From: UBA6623 sp965238125
GTDB taxonomy: Bacteria > Acidobacteriota > Terriglobia > Bryobacterales > UBA6623
Length of the DNA stretch: 64,000 bases
Assembly (NCBI GenBank): GCA_965238125.1
Contig: OZ250179.1
Span: 3,658,001 to 3,722,000 of the forward strand
Direction of reading: 5' to 3'
Shown here: positions 45,541-53,604 of the stretch, in pieces
How positions within the stretch are numbered: the first letter of the stretch is position 1
Layout of the letters: each line of letters begins with the position of its first letter
The notes under the pieces: generated by a model
What the model saw: only the letters and a program-made list of their open reading frames with translations
Database searches by the model: none
What the model was told of the DNA's origin: nothing
Translations under genes and position numbers: made by a program

Positions 45541-46308
45541 ATGAATTCATGCATACGGCGGCTTGCCGCTATTTCGATGATCTTCTTGTTCGGCGCGGCG
45601 GCCTCGGCCGGCGGGCCGTCCGCAGCGACGCTGAGCAGCAGCGGGCCGGTCTGGACGAACTCGACCGTGTTGCCCAGCGGCGGCCGGGTGCATGCGGGCG
45701 ACCGCATTCGAACCGGCGAGGACGGCCTTGCAGTGATTACATCGCGGTCGGGCCGGATCGAGATTCGTCCCGGCAGCGTGGTCACTTGAAAGGCGGACGG
45801 AGTGGTGCTCGAGAGCGGATCGGCGGCCTCGAATGGCGCTGCGATCCGTTTTTCGGAGATGACGGTGCGGCCCGACACGGCCGAGGAAACCTGGTTCGTG
45901 GTGCTGCGGAACGGCGGGCGGTCCCAGGTCGCGGCCTACTGCGGCAACGTGACGATCGTCGCTCCCGGTTCGGCGCCGCTGTTGGTGCCGGCGGGCTCTT
46001 ATGCCGTAGCGGGCGGCGAGCAAGGCACGGGTGAGCCGACCCGGAACGATGCCGATGCCGGGGCGCGGCCGGACGAAAAGACCAAGCAACACAAGGAAGA
46101 CAAGAAAAACAAGAAGCGTCCGGCCGCCGCGGGCCGAGGCGCGGCGGCGGCCGGCGGCGTTGCCGGGAAGGCCGCCGGCGGGTGGACCATCGGATCGCTC
46201 AGCCATACGGCCAGCATCGCGTTAGCCGCCGGCGTCGGGGCGGTGGCCACGGGCGCGACGATTGCCGCGGTTACTCTCACAGAGTCGTCGCCGAGTCCCA
46301 GCGAGTAG
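45541..46308 (+). pseudogene. FecR-domain-like exported protein with in-frame stop
   Basis: The frame from ATG 45541 (signal RRLAAISMIFLFGAAASAGG) reads SGPVWTNSTVLPSGGRVHAG and AVITSRSGRIEIRPGSVVT, then TGA at 45787-45789, then continues in the same frame (KADGVVLESGSAA ... VTLTESSPSPSE) to TAG 46308. FecR-like proteins usually have Trp here, so TGG probably became TGA. The C-terminal half has a Lys-rich linker (EKTKQHKEDKKNKKR) and a Gly/Ala-rich hydrophobic tail. 255 residues when read through. The start lies 11 bases downstream of element B. Confidence 0.7.
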
Positions 46309-46573
46309 GAGGGCCTCGGCGGAGCGTCGTTGTACCACCGACTAGCAGAGCCACCGGCCGGGCCTGATCATTCATGCGGGAAACTGGGTAGACAGATTGA
46401 AATCTCGATCAGCGAGTCCTTTGCCCCCCCCCGGTAGCGACCGGCACTCGTGCCGGTCCTAGTCCACAGTTGAGGCAAGCTCTCAGCTTGTCTCGCTTCA
46501 ACTCGCCCCAATCCAAGTTGCACGTTAGGGCCGACACGAGAGTCGGTCGCCAGCGGACCGCGCGGCGCGCGCC
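46309..46573. repeat. Intergenic region with REP-like hairpin
   Basis: GACCGGCA-CTCG-TGCCGGTC (46439-46458), preceded by GGTAGC, is another copy of the hairpin at 2586-2605. A run of nine C lies just before it. Nothing else is recognised. Confidence 0.6.
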
Positions 46574-46766
46574 CTCACTTCACCAGCCTTCCCGCCGGTC
46601 GTGACGATCGTAATGGGAGGTCGGCTTGGTCTTCGATGGGGGTGGGAATAACAAAGCGCTGCCCATCCGCGGTGAGGAATATCTGCTCCTCGACCTCGCC
46701 GATTTCATTGACAGGACAAACGTTCGGGTGATAGAGCGCCGCGGCGGCCTTCGCCTCTCGATGAAA
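46574..46766 (-). pseudogene. Ser/Thr kinase remnant cut by IS1380 copy IV
   Basis: Minus-strand codons FHREAKAAAALYHPNVCPVN and EIGEVEEQIFL are the alpha-C/beta-4/beta-5 part of a PknB-type kinase N-lobe (compare FEREAKAAARLDHPNICTVY in the intact kinase). They then pass directly into a TADGQRFVIPTPIEDQAD segment like the far C-terminal propeller of such kinases, so the middle of the gene is deleted. The upstream (5') part ends at the IS1380 at 46817. Confidence 0.6.
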
Positions 46767-46817
46767 GTGTCTATTGGCTTCCTAATTGCGCAACAAGTGC
46801 AGTGCGAGAGACTTGTA

Positions 46818-48483
46818 CCAGGATTTCCATTTTGGCCCTGGCACGGTCACAGGATACACCCCCGCTGCGCCGAATACCACGTCTTTTCGCGCTGAACCCT
46901 GCACATCACCTCCGCCGGTAGGCGCCAGGGCTCGTCCGTCCGCTCACAGACGTTGATTGAGCGGACTGAACGGCGCTCCGGCCGACACTGCTCCCTGCGA
47001 AACCTTTTTGGAGCCAAAAACTGTTGATCCTCGCCCGGGCAACGCTACCCACCCGGCACAGGCAGCGCCCAGATCCTATGCAGCATGTCGCCGAACAGCC
47101 GCCGGTTCAGATGTCCTTCGGCCAACAGCAGCCAATAGTACCGCGCATGCTTGACCAGCCTACCGCCCGTCTTCATCAGGCGCTGTTGCAAGCTCGTCAG
47201 CGACCAGCTCTTGATCCGTTGCGGCAGCCCGAGCCTCCGCCATAGGTTCCCCAGGTTATAGGCCAGCACGCTGAGTTGCAGTCGCACTTCGTTGGCCCGG
47301 AACCGATGGCATGACAGCCTTGTCCAATGCGTCGCTTGTTTGCCTTCCTTGATCCACTGCTCCGCCGTGCCGCGCTTGTTGTAGAACCGCACCAGCGAGC
47401 GGCTCGGCAAGGCCATGCTCGTGACGATGAAACCGACGCGAGGAAACAACTCACCTTGGTGATGCTCGACCTTCGCAACAACCCGCCGGGACTTCGACCA
47501 GCTCGCGGCCTGATACCGAAAGCTCCTGTAGCGCACCAGGGGCTTTGCGCTCGGCCTGCCCGGCGGACGAAACAGGATATCTTCGATCTCCAGCTCCAGG
47601 CTCTTGTTGGCCGGGATGCGAATCACGTAGTCCACGCCGCGCTCCTCCAACGTCTCGTAAATATCCGGCTTGGCGAAGGCGGCATCGGCCCGGAACGTCA
47701 CCTGTTTGCCCTCCGCCTGTTGGCGTTCGATTTCCGGCAGCAGCAGCTCGTCCCAGTCCTCGGCGCTGGACACGTTGCCCGGTCGCAACTTTGCCGCCAA
47801 GCAATCGCCGTGCTGGTTGAACAGCAACAGTGGGTGGTAGCAGACCGACTCGAAGTGGCCGTTGTAGGCGCTGCCTTCCTGCCGGCCGTGGACGGGGCTC
47901 TCGGTAGAGTCCATGTCCAGCACGACGCACGCGGAGTCATCACCGGCCTCGGCTTGCGCGATCAACTCGCGGTTCACCGCCATCAGCCCGATCAGATTCT
48001 CGTCGCCGGCGAGCATGGCGGTCTCGAAGCTCTGCAGCCGGGAGGTCAGCGCCGCGCCGCGATCCCAGTTCTTCTTCGAGCCAATCAGCCGAAAGGTTGG
48101 ATCGGCAGAGACACGAACGGCGTCGTTGAGATCCTCGTAGCCCGCCAAGCGGGAGTAGACCGACTGTCGCAGCAGATCGACGAACGGGAACTTCTTGTTC
48201 GAGCCTTGCCGCGAATCCGTCAGATGCTCGTCTATCAGCTTGCCTAGTCCGAGTCGTTCGTCCAGTTCGCGAATGAGAATCAGCCCGCCATCCGAGGTGA
48301 CTCGCGATCCTTGGAAATCGACCTTGAGAAATCCATTGAAGGTGAGCTGAAACGGTTTGTTTTCTTTTTCACCCATTGGGTGTTGATCTCCTCAGCGCCT
48401 TGAGTGCTTTCAAGCCCGCATAAATAAAGGCGTCCGAGTCCACCCGATGGTTAGCAGAACCGAAACTAAAGTGGAAATCCGGG
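46818..48483 (-). mobile_element. IS1380-family element, copy IV
   Basis: 1666 bp, ends CCAGGATTTCCATTTTGGCC (46818) and CCCGGATTTCCACTTTAGTT (48483, reverse). The flanks (TTGTA left, ATAAC right) do not match, so there is no duplication, and the kinase remnant at its left does not continue at its right. It is the most divergent of the five copies. Confidence 0.88.
47045..48376 (-). CDS. IS1380 transposase, copy IV
   Basis: 443 residues, complete: GEKENKPFQLTFNGFLKVDF start; DDE in VVLDMDSTESPVHG, FRADAAFAKPDIYETL and GTAEQWIKEGKQATHW. A few dozen residues differ from copies III and V (for example SRLQSFETAMLAGDENLIGL), so it is an older relative. No lesions seen. Confidence 0.92.
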   Translation of the reverse strand: MGEKENKPFQLTFNGFLKVDFQGSRVTSDGGLILIRELDERLGLGKLIDEHLTDSRQGSNKKFPFVDLLRQSVYSRLAGYEDLNDAVRVSADPTFRLIGSKKNWDRGAALTSRLQSFETAMLAGDENLIGLMAVNRELIAQAEAGDDSACVVLDMDSTESPVHGRQEGSAYNGHFESVCYHPLLLFNQHGDCLAAKLRPGNVSSAEDWDELLLPEIERQQAEGKQVTFRADAAFAKPDIYETLEERGVDYVIRIPANKSLELEIEDILFRPPGRPSAKPLVRYRSFRYQAASWSKSRRVVAKVEHHQGELFPRVGFIVTSMALPSRSLVRFYNKRGTAEQWIKEGKQATHWTRLSCHRFRANEVRLQLSVLAYNLGNLWRRLGLPQRIKSWSLTSLQQRLMKTGGRLVKHARYYWLLLAEGHLNRRLFGDMLHRIWALPVPGG

Positions 48484-49275
48484 ATAACAATCGTTCCGTT
48501 GAACAACGATTTTTTTCAACGCCAAGCCTCTGAATCAGGCCGGGTTTCACACCTCCAGGTCCCGGCCGCGGTGGGAAAAAAGGGACACCGGACGGGAAGC
48601 CCCAGCGGGGCGCCGGAACAAGATTTCCCGCGCCCCTTCAGGGCTGTTTCGGCTATTGCCGCGGTCCTACGGCTGAAGCCGTGGGCTAAATTCCAGGGCC
48701 CCTGCCGGGGCCTGTGGGCGTGGATTTCCGAGTCCAACTCTACTTTCGATCGCTCGCGTCGCGAGAAAGGATGTCCCACATTTATGTCGCGCACCCCCTC
48801 GTCTTGAGCAACAAAGGGGTTCGGTTGGGGTTCGGTGACAGCCACCGACGCCGCCGACAGCCACCGAACCCGCCGCGCGCGACCCCGGCGGCGGATACCA
48901 GGGCCCTATGGCACGCGCCCCGGCGGTTTCGGCCCGCAATACCGTCTGCCCAATCGAATCTCCATCCATGTGAGATCGGAACAGTTGAATGCCAGCACAG
49001 TTGCGTGGCTGTCACCGTTCGGCGTTCCGTCACCGTTCGGCGTCCCGTTCGGCGACCGTTCGGCGGCGGGAGGCGTCAGGTAGGGGTTGGAGCACCTATT
49101 TCCTGCCGCCTTTTCAGGGCTCCACCCGATGGGGCCGCGACCTAGGGTTCCGCCGTTCCGGCTCCACCCTACGCTATATTCCTGCCGCCGCTTCGCGGCT
49201 GGAGTACTTCGGATTCTCGCTGGACACAGCGACATATCCAATACGCCCGAGAGAGGGTTTTCGGAAGAAAGGGCT
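48484..49275. repeat. Repeat-only region (fragments of C, D and F families)
   Basis: No gene. 48560-48718 resembles the outer part of element C (CCCCAGCGGGGCGCCGG, then TACGGCTGAAGCCGTGGG and GGCCCCTGCCGGGGCC). 48799-49045 is repeat D copy 2: the same start as 23963 (CTTGAGCAACAAAGGGGTTC), the 140-bp body, then CACCGTTCGGCG units. 49095-49205 is a palindromic repeat of family F. It looks like a landing zone for palindromic repeats between the IS and the permease gene. Confidence 0.6.
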
Positions 49276-51807
49276 TCATTCCTCGTGGACGACTTCGATC
49301 GGATTCAACCGTGCCGCTAGGCGGGCCGGATAGAGGCCGGCGACGATGGCCGCGAGGTAGATCAAGCTCAGCGCGGCGAGCAACAAACCCACGGGTTGGT
49401 GAAATTGGATCGTCCAGCCGAAGGACTGTTTGTTGATGACGAAAATCAGAATCAACGACAGCAAGAATCCCAAGCCCAGTCCGAGGACATTCGCAAACAG
49501 ACCGAGCAACCCCGACTCGATCAAGATCAGCCGGCGGAGTTGGCCGGCGCTTGCCCCGAGAAAACGCAGCACCGCGATTTCGCGGCGGCGGTCTATCACC
49601 AGCGCCATTAGCGCGCCGGCCATGCCGAGAATGGCGACCAAGATGGCCACGGCCTCCAGAGCATAGGTGATGGCGAATGTGCGGTCGAAGACGCGCATCG
49701 AGACTTCGCGCAATTGGCGGTTTTCGGCGACAAAGAGATTGCGCTCGCCGGTGATGCGATCGACCTCGCCGCGCACGACTTCCTCTTGAGCGCCCGGGTC
49801 GAGATAGACGGCCAGGCTGCTCGGCGAGGGGTCGGGCAAATAGCGCAATAGCACTTCGCGGTCGGCGATGACGTATCCTCGCTCGTCGGCATAGTCGTAG
49901 TAAACGCCGAGAATTTCGAACGAGACCGAGCGGCCGGCCAAGGGAAGTTCGACGCGGTCGCCGGGGGTGAGCGAATGCTTGTCGGCGAACGGTTCGCTGA
50001 CAATGACGAAATCACCTTGGGGCAGGCGGTGGATGATTTGCTCGGGGTCGCCGGAGAGAAAACGCAAGCGACTCGATCGCGAGAAGACGCGCGTCTCGCC
50101 CGCGCCCAATGTCGCCGGCCGACCGTTGTAACTGATCGCGTAGGCGCGAAAGCGATCGACGGCGGCGACGCCTTCGAGCCGCTCGATGCGGTCGGCGATC
50201 GAGACATCCATGGTGGGGTGGTTGCCCGCGCCGCCCGGACCGGCCGGCCGGATGTAAAGGTCGGCTCGCAGTCGATTGTCGAGCCAAACCTCCACGGTTT
50301 CGCGAAAGCTGCCCACCATGATCGCCACGCTCGCCATCATCGCCACGGCGGTGGCGAGCGTGGAGACCAGCACCGCCGTGCGGGCCAATGAACCGACCAG
50401 GCCGCGCGACGCGAGCAGTCCTTCGACGCCTAGCAGACGGCGAGCGGCCGGAGCCGCCGCGCGAACCATCACCGTCACCAGCGCCGGCGTCGCCAAGGCA
50501 GCGGCGGCGATCAGCAGCAAGGCCGCCAAGTAACCGGCCAACGGTTTTCCGTCCACGGGAGGCAGGCGCGAGGCCGCCCATGACGCGGCGGCGAGAGCGC
50601 AGGCCCAAGCTACTTCGCGGGGCAAGCGTAAGCGCGCTTCGTAGTGGCGGCGTCCGGCGGCCATGGCCTCGGTGGGCGGGATGCGGGCGGCTTCGCGCGC
50701 CGGGCCGAGGGCGGCGAGCAAGGTCACTCCAATGCCGGCCGCTACGCCGACCGCGACCGCCCAGGGCGTGAAGAGAATGTCTCCGGGGGTGCTGCTGACG
50801 TAGAGGGCTTCGACCGTGCGGGCCATCAACTCGACGGCGCCATCGGCGAGAACGCGTCCCAACGCGAAACCGAGCAGGGTTCCCAAGAGGCCGAAAAATG
50901 CGGCTTCCAACAAAACCGCCGTCAGCACTCCTCGGCGGGTGATGCCGAGCGCGCGCAGAATGCCGATCTCGGTGCGTCGCCGAACGACCGACACCGAGAT
51001 GGTGTAGTAGATCAGGAACGCCCCGACTACCAAGGAAATGTAGCTCAGCACGCGCAGATTCCAGCGGAAGGCGCTGAGCATCTTTTGGTTCTCTCGGGTG
51101 CCGGCGCCCTGCGTCCGCAAGGCGACCCCGTCGGGGATCGAGCGGCGCAGGAGGGCTTCCCAACCGCCCTCGATTTCTTGGCTGGGAACGCGGATTTCAA
51201 TGCGGTCGAGCCGCCCGGCGCGCCCCACCACCCGCTGAGCAAGGGCAATGTCCATCACGACGAGATCTTTGCGAACTTGCTCGGAAAGTTCGTCGTCGGC
51301 CAATACGCCCTCGACGACGAACGCGTGCCGTTGGTCATGGATGCCTAGGCGCAGCGTCTCGCCGCGGGCAAGACCCACGGCCGAGCCGACCCACACGGCG
51401 TTGCCTTCGGTGAGTGCCCCGACGTTGAACGATTCGCGCCACAGCACCGTTTCAATCGAGGTGTCTCCGATCAGATCGAGGCCCAGCAAGTTGACCGTGC
51501 GACGCTCGGGAAGCATGACCGCGGCCTCTTCGATCCGCGGGGAAACTTCGAGCGGATAGGGCAGCAGCGCCAAGTCGGCTAATAGAGTTTCGTCCACCCC
51601 GCCGACGGCGGTGACTTCGAAATCGACGTCGCCGACCAGCGATTCCATCGAAGAGCGAAACGACCCGGTGGCGGCCTCGCCGGCGAGTTCAATGGCCACC
51701 ACGACGGATACGCCGAGCGCCACGGCGAACACCGTGAGCATCGTTCGGCCCGGCTCGGCGGCTAGGGGCCGGAGCATTACTCGGGCGAATAGGATCAGCG
51801 AGGCCAT
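49276..51807 (-). CDS. FtsX-like ABC transporter permease (MacB/LolC-type, two permease units)
   Basis: About 843 residues from ATG 51807 (an ATG at 51837 adds ten). One N-terminal helix and a large periplasmic domain (about 45-260) are followed by three helices (SYISLVVGAFLIYYTISVSV, LEAAFFGLLGTLLGFALGRV), a second N-terminal-type helix (VLVSTLATAVAMMASVAIMV), a second periplasmic domain, and three terminal helices ending in GLYPARLAARLNPIEVVHEE. This duplicated FtsX layout acts with a separate ATPase in lipoprotein, lipid or peptide export. No ATPase lies next to it here. Intact. Confidence 0.88.
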   Translation of the reverse strand: MASLILFARVMLRPLAAEPGRTMLTVFAVALGVSVVVAIELAGEAATGSFRSSMESLVGDVDFEVTAVGGVDETLLADLALLPYPLEVSPRIEEAAVMLPERRTVNLLGLDLIGDTSIETVLWRESFNVGALTEGNAVWVGSAVGLARGETLRLGIHDQRHAFVVEGVLADDELSEQVRKDLVVMDIALAQRVVGRAGRLDRIEIRVPSQEIEGGWEALLRRSIPDGVALRTQGAGTRENQKMLSAFRWNLRVLSYISLVVGAFLIYYTISVSVVRRRTEIGILRALGITRRGVLTAVLLEAAFFGLLGTLLGFALGRVLADGAVELMARTVEALYVSSTPGDILFTPWAVAVGVAAGIGVTLLAALGPAREAARIPPTEAMAAGRRHYEARLRLPREVAWACALAAASWAASRLPPVDGKPLAGYLAALLLIAAAALATPALVTVMVRAAAPAARRLLGVEGLLASRGLVGSLARTAVLVSTLATAVAMMASVAIMVGSFRETVEVWLDNRLRADLYIRPAGPGGAGNHPTMDVSIADRIERLEGVAAVDRFRAYAISYNGRPATLGAGETRVFSRSSRLRFLSGDPEQIIHRLPQGDFVIVSEPFADKHSLTPGDRVELPLAGRSVSFEILGVYYDYADERGYVIADREVLLRYLPDPSPSSLAVYLDPGAQEEVVRGEVDRITGERNLFVAENRQLREVSMRVFDRTFAITYALEAVAILVAILGMAGALMALVIDRRREIAVLRFLGASAGQLRRLILIESGLLGLFANVLGLGLGFLLSLILIFVINKQSFGWTIQFHQPVGLLLAALSLIYLAAIVAGLYPARLAARLNPIEVVHEE

Positions 51808-51997
51808 GGTGGGACGTTTCTTAGGAACGCGCGGCATTTATAATACCGCCATGAAAACGGGGTTCCGCAGCGTGGCGTGAGCGTCCACGCTCGCCGCGAA
51901 CCGATTCATCGGTTCGTATCCGGGAATTTAGTTGGATCTCGCAAGGCGGCAATCCAAGACTCGCCCCGATGACTCGGGGCGCGGCAAGGCTGGAGCC

Positions 51998-52813
51998 TCA
52001 CGCCACGTCGGGGGCGTTCGGCATTCCGAGCCTATTCTCGGGGGATCCGGACCGTAGTCGTCCATTTTCGCTCGAACATTTTGTTACGGGCGGGCTGGTC
52101 GAGAACTCTTTCCACGCTTCGCGAACTACGCGAAAACCGTAATCGGCGTATTCCAGATGCGGCGGAATGCTGCTGCGGGCGGCGCAGCGGGCGATCTTGA
52201 TGTGGTGCCGCCAAGCGCCGCCTCGGGACGACCGCCGCACCGCTTCCTGTTCGCAGAGTGGGTTGGCGCGCGGCGAGACGGCGTAGAAACCGGCGTCATA
52301 CCAATCGGCGCACCATTCGTGCACGTTTTCACACATGTCGAACAGGCCGTAGCCATTGGGCCCCGCTCCGCCGACGTCTTCGGGCCCGGTGCGCCAGCGA
52401 ACCGCATAGTCGGTCCGCTCGTCGACCGGCTCGTCGCCCCACGGATAGATCTTTTCCTGGAGCCCGCCGCGCGCCGCCCATTCCCACTCCGCCTCGGTCG
52501 GCAGCCGGTGACGTCGACCGGTCTTTTCCGAAAGCCAGGTGCAAAAGGCTGCGGCGTCGAACCAACTCGTGCCGACAACGGGTTGACGAGGACGCGAGAG
52601 TTCCGGCTGCTCGCGAAACTTCGTCGCCTTGCGCCCGGTTACGCGGCAAAAAAGGTCGTACTCTTCGTTGGTTACCTGGAATAGGCCGAGGCCGAAAGCC
52701 CCGACGCTGACTTCGTGAACGGGGCGCTCTTCGTCGCGGCCGTCGGCGGCGCCCATCCTATAGACGCCCGCCGGGATGGAGACAATTTCGGGAATCGAAG
52801 AAGGAACCGACAC
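51998..52813 (-). CDS. Formylglycine-generating-enzyme-like (SUMF1 family) protein
   Basis: 271 residues, cytoplasmic. FGE-sulfatase fold motifs: IPAGVYRMGAADGRDEERPV, FQVTNEEYDLFC, VVGTSWFDAAAFCTWL, RLPTEAEWEWAARGG, NGYGLFDMCENVHEWCADWY, RGGAWRHHI and YGFRVVR. Of the two catalytic cysteines of true FGEs, one is present (ARCAARSS) but the partner five residues earlier is Ile. So it is likely a relative without sulfatase-activating function, as in many EgtB/FGE-like proteins. The C-terminal 35 residues (after VVREAWKEF) are unlike the family. No sulfatase gene is visible nearby. Confidence 0.85.
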   Translation of the reverse strand: MSVPSSIPEIVSIPAGVYRMGAADGRDEERPVHEVSVGAFGLGLFQVTNEEYDLFCRVTGRKATKFREQPELSRPRQPVVGTSWFDAAAFCTWLSEKTGRRHRLPTEAEWEWAARGGLQEKIYPWGDEPVDERTDYAVRWRTGPEDVGGAGPNGYGLFDMCENVHEWCADWYDAGFYAVSPRANPLCEQEAVRRSSRGGAWRHHIKIARCAARSSIPPHLEYADYGFRVVREAWKEFSTSPPVTKCSSENGRLRSGSPENRLGMPNAPDVA

Positions 52814-52884
52814 GGGAAGGCGCGGCGACGGCGGGGGAGCCGCGAAAAACCGATTTTAGCAAGGCGCGCGAGTTCAGCCCGGTT

Positions 52885-53268
52885 TTACTCGCCGCCGACG
52901 GCCTCGATGCTTTCAATGGAGATTGCCTTCATGCCGTTCTTGTCGATTGCCTTGCCGGTGACGCGCACCGCTTTTTCGACGTGTTCGATGAGCTTATCGT
53001 TGGCGCCTTGATGGCCCGAAAGCGGAAGGTAGAGCATCTTCGATTCGCTGTCGAGGATGGCCAACGGAACTCCCGCCTTGGCGCATCGGATCGCGCAATC
53101 GGTGTGACCTTCGCCCTGGGAGTTATGGCCTAGATAGCAGGCCGTCCCGACGACATTGCCGGTGATGGTGATCGTCTTGGCCGCTTTCGGCTTGTGGCCG
53201 AGCAGAGGAGCGGCCAACAGCAGCAGCGCCGCCGCGAAGTATCGAATTTGAGTCATGCGAATCATCAT
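52885..53268 (-). CDS. Small exported protein, function unknown
   Basis: 127 residues with a signal peptide (QIRYFAAALLLLAAPLLG) from ATG 53268 or 53256. The mature part is an OB-fold-like beta pattern: ITITGNVVGTACYLGHNSQG, HTDCAIRCAKAGVPLAIL, LIEHVEKAVRVTGKAIDKNG. Three cysteines (TACYLG, DCAIRCA) could bind metal or form disulfides. Similar small proteins occur near redox genes in Acidobacteriota, but no function is assigned. Confidence 0.7.
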   Translation of the reverse strand: MMIRMTQIRYFAAALLLLAAPLLGHKPKAAKTITITGNVVGTACYLGHNSQGEGHTDCAIRCAKAGVPLAILDSESKMLYLPLSGHQGANDKLIEHVEKAVRVTGKAIDKNGMKAISIESIEAVGGE

Positions 53269-53349
53269 GCGCCTCCTCGGCCCCGGCAGGCCGAAACGAT
53301 GAGTCAGCCGGGCCGGCCGACTCTTAGCTTACCGCGACGGAGGCTCACC

Positions 53350-53596
53350 AAACCGAGCCGCGCGCGTCAGCAAGCGGTATTCGATGAGGTGGCCCGGAGG
53401 CGCCGAAAGTGGTGATCCTACAGCAGGTCGTTAGGTGGAACTCTGCATCCGTCGAGGCATTGCGCGGAATTCATGTCGAAAGGGATCGCATCGCGGAAAG
53501 TGCTCATCCCGGCCTTGCGGCACGATGCTTCCGCCACTTTCCTCTTTGCTGAACGGCCTCATCACATACCGCTTGCTGACGCGCGCGGCTCAGTTT
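53350..53596. repeat. MITE-like element A, copy 2
   Basis: 247 bp with inverted ends of about 38 bp: AAACCGAGCCGCGCGCGTCA at the left and the complement of GACGCGCGCGGCTCAGTTT at the right. The ends match copy 1 (5300-5520) at about 85 percent; the interior differs. It fills the gap between the small exported protein and the dehydratase gene, and its right end reaches to within 10 bases of that gene's stop. Confidence 0.78.
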
Positions 53597-53604
53597 GGTG
53601 ATCG

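Noticed and set aside
45787..45789. TGA in the FecR-like gene as a selenocysteine codon
   Set aside because: Expected residue is Trp in a non-redox protein and no SECIS-like hairpin is evident directly downstream; a point mutation is simpler.
46818..48483. IS1380 copy IV and copy V as ends of one composite transposon
   Set aside because: They are in opposite orientation but have no shared outer duplication, the copies are divergent, and the 12 kb between them holds ordinary chromosomal genes.
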